DNA of 64,000 bases from Pseudomonadota bacterium (GCA_030685065.1 JAUXQH010000022.1:62001-126000); one strand, 5' to 3'. Shown: positions 1-9,343, numbered from the stretch's first letter. The notes: generated by a model not told the origin, from the sequence alone. Program-made: numbers and translations.

Positions 1-1871
1 GGGGCGCCGGGCGCACGCGCCTCCTGGCCGAGGTCGCTGGAGAGCTGGCCGTGGCGGGGATCCGGACCGCGCGGCTGCAGCCCGGCGCGCGGCCCTACGA
101 GAGCCTGATGGCGGCGCTCGAGGGTCCATCCGCGGGCGTCCCGCCCGACGTCGACGACCTCCCGGCGGCGCTGCGTGCGCGCCTCGGCGCGGGCGACGTG
201 CTCCTCGTGGACGACGTTGACCACGTCGATGCGTGGACGGCCGCGCTCCTCGAGACGATCGCACCCGACGCCGGCGCGGTGATCCGCGGCGCCGCGGGCG
301 GGTCGCCGCGCGAGGTCGTGCACCTCGGGCCTCTCTCTTGCGCCGCGCTCCTCCAGCTGTTCGAGGGGAGCGGCGCCGAGCCCGACGCGGACCCACCGGG
401 CGTCGCGACCGCGGGCCGTGTGGCCAGCACGGAGCGCTTCGCGGCCAGCCTGCTGCACGCCCGCACCGCCGGGCTCGCCTCCCGCGTCGCCGCCGAGGTC
501 GGGGCGTGGGTGGCCGCGGGCCACGCGCGCTGGTCCGGCGACCAGCTCGTCGTGTCGGACGAGCCGCTCGAGCTCCTGGCGCTCGGTCCCCCACCGGACG
601 CCCGGCTCGGGCGCCGCTCCGCCCCCGAGGCCCTCTCCGAACCGCTGGCCATGGCCCTCCTGTGGGTGACGCTCGCGGAGCCGTGCGCGACGCTCTCGGT
701 GCTGGCGGCGGCGCGCGGTCGGCGGCCATGGGAGATCGAGGCCGAGCTCGACGCGCTCGTCGCGCGGGGGGGCGTCACGCGGCAGCCCGACGGCGCGCTC
801 GCCCCACGGCCCGATGTCGCCGGGCTCGTCCTCAGCGCCGACGACGAGCGCTCCCTGGCCCTTGCCGCCGTCGGGCGCGCGTTCCCGCCGGGTGCGGCGG
901 GGCGCCTGCGCCGGCTCCTCGGCGGGGAGGCCTGGGCAGAGGCGGCGGGTGAGGCCGAGCGGGTCGCGATCGGCGCGCTGGAGGAGGGCGGCTTCGCGGT
1001 GGCGCTCGCCGCCGCGCGGTGGGGCCTGCGGGCCGCGGCCGAGAGCGACGAACCGGTGGCGACGGCGACCCTGCGCGTCCTGCTCGCCCGCGCGGCGGTC
1101 AACGTCGGCAGCCCCGCCGCGCTGGCGTGCGCGGTGGCCGAGCTTCGGTGCGCGGGGAGCCGGCACCCGTCGGAACCGTTCGTGCGCGCGCTCGACGCGG
1201 GCGACGCCCCGCGCGAGGCCTGGCAGCGGGGACTCGAGGTCGCGGAGGCGCTGGTGGAGGCCGGCGCCCACGCCGAGGCCCTCCGTGAGGTCGCCCCCCT
1301 CGCGCTCGCCGCGGAGCGGCACCGCCTCTCCCGCCTCGCGCTCCACGCGCGGTGGATCCAACGCGCGGCCGCCTACCGGGCGGGGGCTCCGGACGCGGCG
1401 GGCCCCGACCTGCGCTTCGTCGACGAAGCCCACGCGCTCGGCGTGGACCGGCTGACGGCGCGCGTGTGCCTGACGGAGGCCGCCGTGGCGTGGCGCGCGG
1501 GCCGCTACGAGGACGGCGCGGGGCTCGCCCGCCGGGCCGTGGCCGCCGAGCCGGGCATGCCCGGCGTCGCGACCCCGGTGGCCACGCTCGCGCGAGCGTT
1601 GGTCGTCGCTTGCACGGATCGCGGGGGCGCGGACGAGGCCCGGTCGCTCGTCGCCGAGGCGGACTTGCTCCCCGACCCGGCGGTGGGCGTACAGGTCCGC
1701 GGGCTCCTGGCGCTCGCGTTGCCGGAGCTCGGGGCCGCGTTCGCCGTCGACGCGGAGAGGCTCGGGGAACGGGCGGGGCGACGGGGCGAGATCCGCGCCG
1801 TGCTCTCCTGCGCCGAGGCGCTCGCGTTCTGTCGCGCATCCGCACGTCGGTGGGCGAGGTCCGCGCCCTGA
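1..1871 (+). CDS. C-terminal part of a Ser/Thr-kinase-type AAA/TPR regulator (5' truncated)
   Basis: The reading frame is open from base 3, upstream of the first in-frame GTG at 51. The residues before that GTG (GAGRTRLLAEV) match the P-loop stretch of the next gene (GSGRSRCLQEI), so the gene begins outside the window. What remains is a nucleotide-binding module (GARPYES block, then VLLVDDVDHVD resembling Walker B), followed by an alanine/leucine-rich helical repeat region typical of STAND/AAA regulators with TPR-like tails. It is colinear with the gene at 1921-5004 throughout, so the two are tandem paralogues. The kinase domain is not visible and is inferred from the neighbour. The stop is 49 bases before the neighbour's GTG. 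The ligand and target are unknown. Confidence 0.8.
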   Translation, partial: GAGRTRLLAEVAGELAVAGIRTARLQPGARPYESLMAALEGPSAGVPPDVDDLPAALRARLGAGDVLLVDDVDHVDAWTAALLETIAPDAGAVIRGAAGGSPREVVHLGPLSCAALLQLFEGSGAEPDADPPGVATAGRVASTERFAASLLHARTAGLASRVAAEVGAWVAAGHARWSGDQLVVSDEPLELLALGPPPDARLGRRSAPEALSEPLAMALLWVTLAEPCATLSVLAAARGRRPWEIEAELDALVARGGVTRQPDGALAPRPDVAGLVLSADDERSLALAAVGRAFPPGAAGRLRRLLGGEAWAEAAGEAERVAIGALEEGGFAVALAAARWGLRAAAESDEPVATATLRVLLARAAVNVGSPAALACAVAELRCAGSRHPSEPFVRALDAGDAPREAWQRGLEVAEALVEAGAHAEALREVAPLALAAERHRLSRLALHARWIQRAAAYRAGAPDAAGPDLRFVDEAHALGVDRLTARVCLTEAAVAWRAGRYEDGAGLARRAVAAEPGMPGVATPVATLARALVVACTDRGGADEARSLVAEADLLPDPAVGVQVRGLLALALPELGAAFAVDAERLGERAGRRGEIRAVLSCAEALAFCRASARRWARSAP

Positions 1872-1920
1872 GGGCATGGTCGCGTGGATGCTGTACACTC
1901 CGCCGACGGAGGGGGGAACG

Positions 1921-4900
1921 GTGCCGACGGGGGGGTCTACGAACGGAGGAGCGCCGCCCGGGGTCCTCTTCGTCGGGCGCTACACGCTCCTTGAGATCCT
2001 CGGCTCGGGGGGCACCGGGGTCGTCCACAAGGCGCTCGACACGATCACCGGCGAGCTGGTCGCCATCAAGATCCTCTCTCCCCTGGCCACGGCCGCGCAC
2101 CTGCGGCAACGGCGGGAGGTCCTCGCCCTCCGCGTGCTCCAGGCCCCCGGCGTGGTGCGGCTCATCGATGACGGAGTCAGCGACGGGCGCCCGTTCATCG
2201 TGATGGAGCTGATCGACGGGTCGCCGTTTCCGGGCGAAGGCCAGCGCCTGTGGGCGGACGTGGCCCCGCTCGCGATCTCGCTGCTCGAGAGCCTCGCCCG
2301 CGTGCACGCCAACGGCGTCATCCACCGGGACCTGAAGCCCGCCAACGTCCTGGTCAACCGTGCCGGCCGCCCGATCATCCTCGACTTCGGCCTCGCGCGC
2401 AGCGACACGTTCGATCTGGCGATCACGCGGGCCGACACCGTGGTGGGGACGCCTCGCTACCAGGCCCCCGAGCAGCTGGTGAACGGCCCCCTCGACGCCC
2501 GCACGGATCTGTACGCCGTGGGGCTGATGCTCTACGAGGTGCTCGCCGGGCGGCCCGCGCACACCCTCGAGAACGTGCACGTCCTGTTCGCCGCCCGCGT
2601 GTTGAAGGACGCGCCGCCCCTCCAATGGGCCGCGACGCACGTCCCGCCCGAGGTGTGTCGGGTCGTCGACAACCTCCTGGCGCGGCTCCCCGAGGCCCGA
2701 CCCCGCTCGGCCACGGAGGTCGTGCGGGCCTTGCGGGGCCTCTCCGCCGACGATGGGCGCCCGCCGTTCCCCTGGCTCGGCCCCGAGGCGCCGATCCGCG
2801 CCGCGGTCGACGCCGCCCGGAGCCAACGTTCCTTCGACATCCAGGGGCCGGCCGGGTCGGGGCGTTCCCGGTGTCTGCAGGAGATCGTCGCGGCGCTCGC
2901 GCGCGGCGGGCGGCGCGCGGCCCGGACCACCCGGGGGGCGCGCCCCTACGAGAGCCTGCGCGCGGTCATCGGCGATCCCGACACGGCCGAGACCGCCGTG
3001 GACGCTGGCTCGGAGCCGCGCGATCGCTCCGGCGCGGATCCCGCGGACATCGCCCGTCTCCTCGAGCGGCGCCTCCGGGAGACGCTCGCCGGCGGCACCG
3101 TGGTGATCGTCGACGACGCGGAGGATGTCGACCCGTGGTCCGCGGAGCTGCTCGACCGCGCGCGCGGCGACGGCGCCATCATCCGCGCGTGGCGCGCGCC
3201 GAGAGCAGAGGCCTGCGCGCTGGCTCCCCTCTCCGAGGTGGCGCTACGACCCCTGTTCCACGGACCCGACCGGCTGCTCCACCTCCGCGAGGACGCGTCG
3301 CACGCGCTCGCCGTCCGCACGGCCGGCCATCCCGCAAGGGTCGCGGCCGAGGTGTCCGCGTGGGTCAGCGGCGGCTACGCCACGTGGCGGGACGGCCGGC
3401 TCGCGCTCGATCGGACGGCGCTCGATCGGCTCGAAGGGGGGGTGTCGGTACAGGTGCCGCCGCCGCCGATCGATCTCGACGGCGCGGTACTGAAGCGCGG
3501 CCTCGAGCAGATGCTGGCCTGGGTCACGCTCGCGTGGCCCCACTCCTCCCTCGCGCGCCTCCGAGCGGCCCACGGGGGCGGGTGGGAGGTCGACATGATG
3601 CTCACCGAGCTCGAGCGGGCCGGCGCCGTCCGTCGCACCGAGGATGGTCGGTTCGAGCCCCGACACGCGGCGCTCGCGCTCCATGACTGGAGCTCGGACC
3701 AACGTCGTGACGCGCACGCGTTGCTCGCCGCGTCCCTGCCCCCGGGCACGCACGGCCGCTTCGCCCACCTCATCGGCGCGGGCGACTTCTCCGGCGCCGC
3801 GCGGGAGGCCCGACTCCTGGCGAGCCGCCTCATCGCGGACGGCTACGTGGGGCGCGCCATCGGGGTGCTCTCCCAGGGTCTCTACGCGGCGCGTGAGGCG
3901 GGGGACAGCGAGGCAGAGGCCGCCCTGCTCGGCGACGCCACCCAGGCCGCGCTGGTCGAGGGCGTGGCGGGCGCGATCAAGTACGTGCGCTACGAGCTCG
4001 CGCGCACCTCCGGCGCGTCCGTGGGGCCGCTGGACACGCTGCTCCGCGCCGGGCTCGCGCACGTCGGCGGCGATGTACCCGGCCTCGAAAAGGCGCTCGC
4101 AGAGCTCCCGCCGTTCGAGGACCCCGCGCTGGAAGTCTGGCGGAGGGCCGTCGTGCTCTACCGCGAGTTCCGCGTCGGCCTCCCGGCGGCGTCCGCCTAC
4201 GTGGACGCGTGCCTGGTCTGGGCCGAGGCGTCGGGCAGCTCGTTCCTGCTCGGGCGGGTGCTCGGCTGGAAGGGCCTCCTGCGGTACCAGGAGGGCCAAT
4301 ACCTCGACGCCGCGGCGTGGCACCTCCGCGCGCTGCCGCTGAAGGAGGGCGCGGCCGACCGCCTCTCCACGATGGTCAACGCGGCTTCCGCCTTCCTCGA
4401 AGCCCAGCGCCTGGACGAAGCGAGCCGCTGGGCGACCGAGGCGCTGGCGCTGGCCGCCGAGCGACGGAGCGTGCTGTTCGAGGCGCGCGCGACGTGGATG
4501 CTCCGGATGGTGGCGTACCGCACCGATCGTGCCTTGGCGCCCGACCTCGAGCTGGTCGACGCGATCGGGAGGGTGGGGGCGCCCCTGATCGAGGCGAACG
4601 TGTGCTTCACCGAGGCGGGGATCGCCTGGCGGAGCGAAGCCCACGCCGAGGAGGCGGGCTGGCTCGCCCGGAAGGCGGAAGCCCTCTATTTGAAGCAACG
4701 AAACGAGGGGACGCGGATCCTCGGCACGGCGCTCGCGTTGACCTGCGAAGGCGAACGGGACCCCGAACCCTGGCGCGCCCTCGCGGAGGCCGCCTTGGCC
4801 GCACCGCCCGGGACCGGCCTGGCGCAGACCCTCGCGATGGTCGCGAAGAGCGGCGTCGTGTGGACCGAGGCCTGGTCCGACGCGGTCACCCGGGCCATTG

Positions 4901-5004
4901 CGGCCGCGCCGTCCCCGGTGCCGTCGCAACGGCGCTTACTGCTTGCCGAGACCGAAATCATCGCGTACTGTTCAGCCGCGGCCGACAGAGAAGTAGTAGC
5001 CTGA
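1921..5004 (+). CDS. Ser/Thr protein kinase with AAA/STAND and TPR-like C-terminus
   Basis: This is a 1027-residue regulator. The N-terminal eukaryote-like kinase domain has a glycine-rich loop near residues 28-33, Lys50 (VAIK), HRD at 135-137 with DLKPAN, DFG at 155-157 and a TPRYQAPEQ activation segment, so it looks catalytically intact. A P-loop-like GPAGSGRSR follows near residue 309, then a Walker-B-like VVIVDDAEDVD and a long helical repeat region. I chose GTG 1921 because a GGAGGGGGG ribosome site sits just upstream; ATG 1876 is an in-frame alternative without one. Such cytoplasmic kinase-STAND proteins are common signalling proteins in myxobacteria. No transmembrane segment is evident. 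The substrate is unknown. Confidence 0.88.
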   Translation: MPTGGSTNGGAPPGVLFVGRYTLLEILGSGGTGVVHKALDTITGELVAIKILSPLATAAHLRQRREVLALRVLQAPGVVRLIDDGVSDGRPFIVMELIDGSPFPGEGQRLWADVAPLAISLLESLARVHANGVIHRDLKPANVLVNRAGRPIILDFGLARSDTFDLAITRADTVVGTPRYQAPEQLVNGPLDARTDLYAVGLMLYEVLAGRPAHTLENVHVLFAARVLKDAPPLQWAATHVPPEVCRVVDNLLARLPEARPRSATEVVRALRGLSADDGRPPFPWLGPEAPIRAAVDAARSQRSFDIQGPAGSGRSRCLQEIVAALARGGRRAARTTRGARPYESLRAVIGDPDTAETAVDAGSEPRDRSGADPADIARLLERRLRETLAGGTVVIVDDAEDVDPWSAELLDRARGDGAIIRAWRAPRAEACALAPLSEVALRPLFHGPDRLLHLREDASHALAVRTAGHPARVAAEVSAWVSGGYATWRDGRLALDRTALDRLEGGVSVQVPPPPIDLDGAVLKRGLEQMLAWVTLAWPHSSLARLRAAHGGGWEVDMMLTELERAGAVRRTEDGRFEPRHAALALHDWSSDQRRDAHALLAASLPPGTHGRFAHLIGAGDFSGAAREARLLASRLIADGYVGRAIGVLSQGLYAAREAGDSEAEAALLGDATQAALVEGVAGAIKYVRYELARTSGASVGPLDTLLRAGLAHVGGDVPGLEKALAELPPFEDPALEVWRRAVVLYREFRVGLPAASAYVDACLVWAEASGSSFLLGRVLGWKGLLRYQEGQYLDAAAWHLRALPLKEGAADRLSTMVNAASAFLEAQRLDEASRWATEALALAAERRSVLFEARATWMLRMVAYRTDRALAPDLELVDAIGRVGAPLIEANVCFTEAGIAWRSEAHAEEAGWLARKAEALYLKQRNEGTRILGTALALTCEGERDPEPWRALAEAALAAPPGTGLAQTLAMVAKSGVVWTEAWSDAVTRAIAAAPSPVPSQRRLLLAETEIIAYCSAAADREVVA

Positions 5005-5025
5005 ACCGGCCGTTGGAGCAGCAAA

Positions 5026-5358
5026 ATGGCCAATCCGTCCTTCAACGATCCGGGCACCTTCAACATCCGGGACCTCGACACGGGTCTCCTCGTCGCGAAG
5101 CTACATGTGGAAGTGCCCGCCGCCGACGTCGCCGGCGGCCGTGGCTACCTGATGCACTGGGCCATGGTCAAGGCCTCCACCGGCGACGCCGGCTGGGGCG
5201 TCTGGGCCAGGCCCACCCAGGGGAACAACAAGCAGTGGCAGTGGGAAGGCACGGGGGAGACCTTCGCGCAGTTCCTGACGTGGATGCACCTGTCGACCCG
5301 GAAGGGCAACCTCCGCTACCTGGTGCAGGGCGCGCGCGAGCAGGACATCATCCCGTAG
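5026..5358 (+). CDS. hypothetical small protein
   Basis: This 110-residue protein has no signal peptide and no motif I recognise. It is rich in aromatic and glycine residues (several Trp: MHW, GWGVW, WQWEG, TWMH) and ends in DIIP, which suggests a small soluble beta-rich fold. ATG 5026 is preceded by TTGGAGCAGC, a reasonable ribosome site. It lies 21 bases after the kinase gene on the same strand and may be co-transcribed with it, so a role as effector or partner of that kinase is possible but unproven. The downstream gene is convergent. Codon use matches the neighbours, supporting a real gene. Confidence 0.7.
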   Translation: MANPSFNDPGTFNIRDLDTGLLVAKLHVEVPAADVAGGRGYLMHWAMVKASTGDAGWGVWARPTQGNNKQWQWEGTGETFAQFLTWMHLSTRKGNLRYLVQGAREQDIIP

Positions 5359-5372
5359 CGCGATGCGCGCGC

Positions 5373-5966
5373 TCACTCCTCGAGCAGCGCGGCCACCGCG
5401 GCGTAGATCTCCACCTTCCCGGGCTCCTTCGGGTCCGGGTAGGCGCGGATCCGGCCCAGCGTGTCCACCACGACGAAGCGCTCGCCATGCAGCACGGTGG
5501 CGGGCGCGGGCGCGGCGGAGCCTCCGGGCGCGCCGCCGCGTGCCTCCACCCGTTCGAGCATCATCTTGAACCCGTCGACCACCACCGCCTCGAGGGTGTC
5601 AGCGGGCCCGGTCAGGAACGACCACCGGGCTGGATCCGCACCGAACCGGGCGCCATACGCGGCGAGCACGGGCGGTGTGTCGGTGTCCGGATCGACCGAG
5701 AAGGACACCAGGCGTACCCTGGGGTTTCCGACGTAATGCGCCTGCACCTCCGCCATGTGGGCGGAGAGCACCGGGCACACGTCCGGACACGACGTGAAGA
5801 TGAAGTCGGCGACCCACACCGCGCCGCGGAGGCTCTCGGTGGTGATGGTGGCCCCCGTCGTGTCCGTCAACATGAACGGCGGCACCACTCCCAGCACGGG
5901 GAGCAGCTCGACGGTCGGCGTCCCGCCGGCGCACGCGAGCAACATCCAGAGCACCGACTGGGTCAC
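5373..5966 (-). CDS. SCO1/SenC-family copper-binding thioredoxin-like lipoprotein
   Basis: This 197-residue protein belongs to the SCO1/SenC family, which delivers copper to cytochrome c oxidase or acts as a periplasmic thiol redox protein. It has a short hydrophobic N-terminus ending in a lipobox-like LLACAG. The copper/thiol motif CPDVC follows VADFIFTS, and the distal family histidine lies in LHGERFVVVD near the C-terminus, so all three expected ligands are present. The start overlaps the end of gshB by ATGA, indicating translational coupling. No cytochrome oxidase genes are in the window, so its exact target is not shown. Confidence 0.9.
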   Translation of the reverse strand: MTQSVLWMLLACAGGTPTVELLPVLGVVPPFMLTDTTGATITTESLRGAVWVADFIFTSCPDVCPVLSAHMAEVQAHYVGNPRVRLVSFSVDPDTDTPPVLAAYGARFGADPARWSFLTGPADTLEAVVVDGFKMMLERVEARGGAPGGSAAPAPATVLHGERFVVVDTLGRIRAYPDPKEPGKVEIYAAVAALLEE

Positions 5967-6916
5967 GACGCGGCGGCCCCATTGCTCGGGTGGAGGCGCA
6001 CCGCGGCGTCCAGCAGGAGCGCCTCGATGCGCACGCCGTCCAGCCGGTTGATCTCCTGGATGCCGGTCGGCGATGTCACGTTGATCTCGGTGAGCCAGCC
6101 GCCGATGACGTCGATGCCGACGAAGACCAGGCCCTGCTCCCGGAGGCGCGGCCCGAGGCGCGCGCAGATCTCGAGGTCACGCGCGTCCAGCGTGCTCGCG
6201 GCCACCCGGGCACCGGCGTGCATGTTCCCGCGGTGGTCGTCCCCCGAGGGCACGCGCAGCATCGCGCCCACCGGCTCGCCGTCCACCAGGATGATGCGCT
6301 TGTCGCCCTCCACGATCTCCGGGATGTACCGCTGCGCGAAGATGGCCTGACGGCCCTCCTGCGTGAGCAGCTCGATCATCGAGCGGAGGTTGGCGTCCCG
6401 CGCGGAGGTGACCAGGACGCCCCGGCCGCCGTTGCCGTCCCAGGGCTTGATGACGATGCGCTCGTGCTCCTGGGCAAAGGCGACGATCCGCTCCCGCTCC
6501 CGCGCGACCAGGGTGTCCACGCACAAGTCGGGGAAGTCGAGCGTGTGGAGCTTCTCGTTGTAGGTGCGGACGGAAGCGGGCCGGTTGAGCACGAGCGTCT
6601 CGGAGGAGACCCGCTCGAGGAGGTACGTCGCGAAGATGTACTCCATGTCGAACGGTGGGTCCTTCCGCATCCACACGAGATCGAACGCCCCGAGCTCCAC
6701 GTCCTTCGGGGCCTCGCGCACGAAGTGGGGCGCCTCGGCCAACGTCGTGACCGCTTCGGCGCGCGCCCAGGTGCGCCCGCCGCGCACGTACAGATCGTTC
6801 GGCACGCACCACGCCACGGGCCAGCCCCGCGCCGAGCTCTCGCGCATCAACATGTAGGTGGAGTCGCCCGCGAGGTTCAAGCGGTCGAGCGGGTCCATGA
6901 CGAACAACGAACGCAC
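5963..6916 (-). CDS. gshB: glutathione synthetase
   Basis: This 317-residue protein matches prokaryotic glutathione synthetase, which ligates glycine to gamma-glutamylcysteine using ATP in the cytoplasm. Recognisable features are the N-terminal MDPLDRLNLAGDSTYMLM, the block RKDPPFDMEYIF, the ATP-grasp segment VIKPWDGNGGRGV, and the C-terminal INVTSPTGIQEINRLDG. The length fits the family. No gshA is in the window. The gene is the upstream partner of the SCO1-like gene (ATGA overlap) and lies 99 bases beyond the end of mnmE on the same strand; that gap shows no obvious structure. Confidence 0.95.
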   Translation of the reverse strand: MRSLFVMDPLDRLNLAGDSTYMLMRESSARGWPVAWCVPNDLYVRGGRTWARAEAVTTLAEAPHFVREAPKDVELGAFDLVWMRKDPPFDMEYIFATYLLERVSSETLVLNRPASVRTYNEKLHTLDFPDLCVDTLVARERERIVAFAQEHERIVIKPWDGNGGRGVLVTSARDANLRSMIELLTQEGRQAIFAQRYIPEIVEGDKRIILVDGEPVGAMLRVPSGDDHRGNMHAGARVAASTLDARDLEICARLGPRLREQGLVFVGIDVIGGWLTEINVTSPTGIQEINRLDGVRIEALLLDAAVRLHPSNGAAAS

Positions 6917-7015
6917 GGGGGCTCCCAGGGGTCGGTCCGACTATCCGGTTCTCTCGCGGAAGGGGACGCGCCCGGCGACGCGCCGGCCGCCGGGGACTTC
7001 CGCCCTGGACGCCCG

Positions 7016-8302
7016 CTACTTGCCGATGCAGAACCGTGCGAACAGGCGGTCGAGCACCGCCTCCCGCGTGTCGCGCCCGACCAGGATGTCGATGCTGGCG
7101 AGCGCTTCGTAGACGCGCTCCACCGCGACGGCCGGGCCGCCGTGCTCGCGCAGGGCGGCCGAGGCCGCGGAAGCGTTGGCGCCGAGCCGCGCGTACGCGT
7201 CCCGCTGCCGCTGGCTCGCGACGAGCCCGGCGACCTCGCCGGGATCCTCGCCGCGCAGCGCGCGCGGCAGGGCGTCCCGAAGCGCGTCGACCCCGAGGCC
7301 CGTGGGGATCGCGACGTCCAGCGCCTCCACCCCGTCGGGGAGCGCGAGCGCGCGCGGCAGATCGGCGTGGGTGACCACCACGATGCGCGGGCGGGCCGCG
7401 GTCCGCGCGAGGATCGCCTCTGCCACCGCATCGAGCGCACGGTGCCCGGGCAAGACGACCAGCAGGAGCTCCGCGGCCTCCACCATCCCCACGGCCAGGG
7501 CGAGCCCGGCGGCCTCGATCGGATCGACGGCTCCTTCCTCGGGCCCGCCGGAACGTTCGCCCGCCGTGTCGTAGAGCAGGACCCGCACCGAGGCGAGCGG
7601 CAAGGCGCTCTCCACCACGTCCCGCGTGGTGCCCGGAGTCGGGCTCACCAGGGCCCGGTCACGCCCGAGCAGCGCGTTGAACAGGCTCGACTTCCCGGCG
7701 TTGACCGGCCCCACCAACGCGACCTTCGCGCCCTCCACCGCCACCTGGCCGGCGCGATGGCTGGCCACCGCCACCGCCGCGTCGGCAGCCACCGCGTCCA
7801 GGCGGGCGGCCAGCTCGGCGTCGGAGGCGACGAGCAGGTCCTCGCCCGGGTAGTCGAGCACCGCCTCGAGCTCCGCCGCCACGTCGACGAGGGCATCGCG
7901 CAGCGCGTCGATCCGGGCGGTGACGCGCCCGTCGAGGCCGGCCCGCGCGACCGCGAGCCCCGCCGCCGAGGTCGCCGCGATCGCCTGGAGGACCGCCTCC
8001 GCGCGTGTCAGGTCCATCCGCCCGTTCAAGAACGCCCGCCGCGTGAACTCGCCCGCGTGAGCGGGGCGCGCGCCCTCGGCGCAGAGGGCGTCGAGGAGCC
8101 GCTCCACGAGCAGGGGGTTGCCGTGGCACGAGATCTCCGCCACGTCCTCGCCCGTGTAGGAGGCGGGGCCCGGCATCCAGGTCACGAGGCCCTCGTCGAA
8201 CACGCCGGCGGCGTCCCGGAGCCGGGCCAGCCGGACGGCGCGCGGGCGGGGCAGCGGGCCGCACACGGCCGTGATCAGCCGCGCGAGATCCGGCCCCGAC
8301 AC
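7016..8302 (-). CDS. mnmE: tRNA modification GTPase MnmE (5' end uncertain, extends upstream)
   Basis: MnmE with MnmG modifies uridine 34 of certain tRNAs. The G domain (Walker A GPVNAGKSS, SPTPGTTRD, DTAG) and the C-terminal FCIGK cysteine motif are present. The first usual start codon is GTG 8302, but that falls inside the conserved N-terminal strand. In the same frame upstream the translation gives DPICACATPWGHGAIAVV, which matches the family N-terminus. That upstream segment contains no ATG, GTG or TTG before the in-frame TAG of khpB at 8383-8381. The true start may be ATC 8377 or 8353, or there is a sequence error or read-through. With the extension the length is about 450 residues, the family norm. 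Confidence 0.93.
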   Translation of the reverse strand: MSGPDLARLITAVCGPLPRPRAVRLARLRDAAGVFDEGLVTWMPGPASYTGEDVAEISCHGNPLLVERLLDALCAEGARPAHAGEFTRRAFLNGRMDLTRAEAVLQAIAATSAAGLAVARAGLDGRVTARIDALRDALVDVAAELEAVLDYPGEDLLVASDAELAARLDAVAADAAVAVASHRAGQVAVEGAKVALVGPVNAGKSSLFNALLGRDRALVSPTPGTTRDVVESALPLASVRVLLYDTAGERSGGPEEGAVDPIEAAGLALAVGMVEAAELLLVVLPGHRALDAVAEAILARTAARPRIVVVTHADLPRALALPDGVEALDVAIPTGLGVDALRDALPRALRGEDPGEVAGLVASQRQRDAYARLGANASAASAALREHGGPAVAVERVYEALASIDILVGRDTREAVLDRLFARFCIGK

Positions 8303-8380
8303 CCGTACGACCGCGATGGCGCCGTGCCCCCAGGGCGTAGCGCACGCGCAGATCGGGTCTCGGAGCGAGTGGGAGATGCC

Positions 8381-9343
8381 CTACTCGTCCTGCGCCGGCT
8401 CGCTCGAAGACTCGTCCGTGTGGATCTCGATGCGGCGATCGTGGCCCTCGCCGACCGACCGCGAGCCGACGCCGGTGATGGCGGCGATCTCGACGTGCAC
8501 GAGGCGGCGATCGTAGCTGTTCAGGTCGCGACGGATGGTCTCGGCCTCGCCCGTCTCCAGGACGCGCGCGGCGATCGTCCGCGCGAGGCGCTTCAGCTCG
8601 TCCTCGTCGGCCTCGCTGCGGCGCGGGCGGTCGTCGTCCCGGCGCGGCCCGCGGCGGTCGCCGCGGTCACGACCGCGATCTCCGCCGCGATCCCCGCCCG
8701 CCCGGGGGCCGTCCCGAGGGGGGCCGCCGCGATCCGAGCCGCGACCCGCGTCCCGGCTCTCGCGCGGCGCGCCGCGATCCCCGCCGCGATCCCGATCGCC
8801 ACCGCGGTCGCCGCGATCGGCACCACGATCCCCGCCGCGGTCGCCCCGATCGTCCCCGCGGTCGTCGCGGCGCTCGCCGCCGCCTTCTTCCATCTCGGGG
8901 GGGCGGATCACGTCGATCCGGAAGCGCGCGTTCGGGAAGCGGGTGCCCACCGACTCCTCGAGCAGGTACTGGAGCGCCTTGAGCGTCATCCCGCCGCGGC
9001 CGACGAGGTGGCGGCCGTCATCTCCCGCGTCGATGTAGATGTTCACGGTGCCGTTGCGCAGCTCGGAACGCACGGACGCCGGGCGCTCCATCGCGGTGAG
9101 CAGGCCCTTCATCCACTCGTCCGCGGCCATGACCGGGGCGAACTCCGCGGGGTCCTTCGACCAGGCGAAGATCCGCACGGTGTCCACGCCGATGCCCGCG
9201 CCTTGGGCGCTGCGGAAGTGGGCCAGGTCGATCTTGTGCTCGACCAGGGCAACCGGCACGCCGAGCTCGGCGGCGGCGGCCTCGAGGGCGGACCGAAGGC
9301 TCCGGCCTTCCGCCGTGACATGCTTCTCAGGGATGGACGACAT
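8381..9343 (-). CDS. khpB: RNA-binding protein KhpB (Jag/SpoIIIJ-associated), with RGD/DRG-rich insert
   Basis: This 320-residue protein has three known Jag parts: an N-terminal Jag domain (about 1-55), a KH domain with GRHLVGRGGMTLKAL near 110-123, and a C-terminal R3H-like domain around 250-308 (RRDLNSYDRRLVH). Family members bind RNA and affect cell envelope and division genes. The unusual part is residues 151-243, almost only Asp, Arg and Gly in DRG/GDRG repeats, which separates KH from R3H and is probably disordered. It lies between yidC and mnmE, the classical position. Its TAG stop is directly in frame with mnmE. Confidence 0.93.
   Translation of the reverse strand: MSSIPEKHVTAEGRSLRSALEAAAAELGVPVALVEHKIDLAHFRSAQGAGIGVDTVRIFAWSKDPAEFAPVMAADEWMKGLLTAMERPASVRSELRNGTVNIYIDAGDDGRHLVGRGGMTLKALQYLLEESVGTRFPNARFRIDVIRPPEMEEGGGERRDDRGDDRGDRGGDRGADRGDRGGDRDRGGDRGAPRESRDAGRGSDRGGPPRDGPRAGGDRGGDRGRDRGDRRGPRRDDDRPRRSEADEDELKRLARTIAARVLETGEAETIRRDLNSYDRRLVHVEIAAITGVGSRSVGEGHDRRIEIHTDESSSEPAQDE

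Noticed and set aside
8302..8304. GTG 8302 as the true mnmE start
   Set aside because: It would delete the first conserved strand of the MnmE N-terminal domain, which is encoded in frame just upstream.
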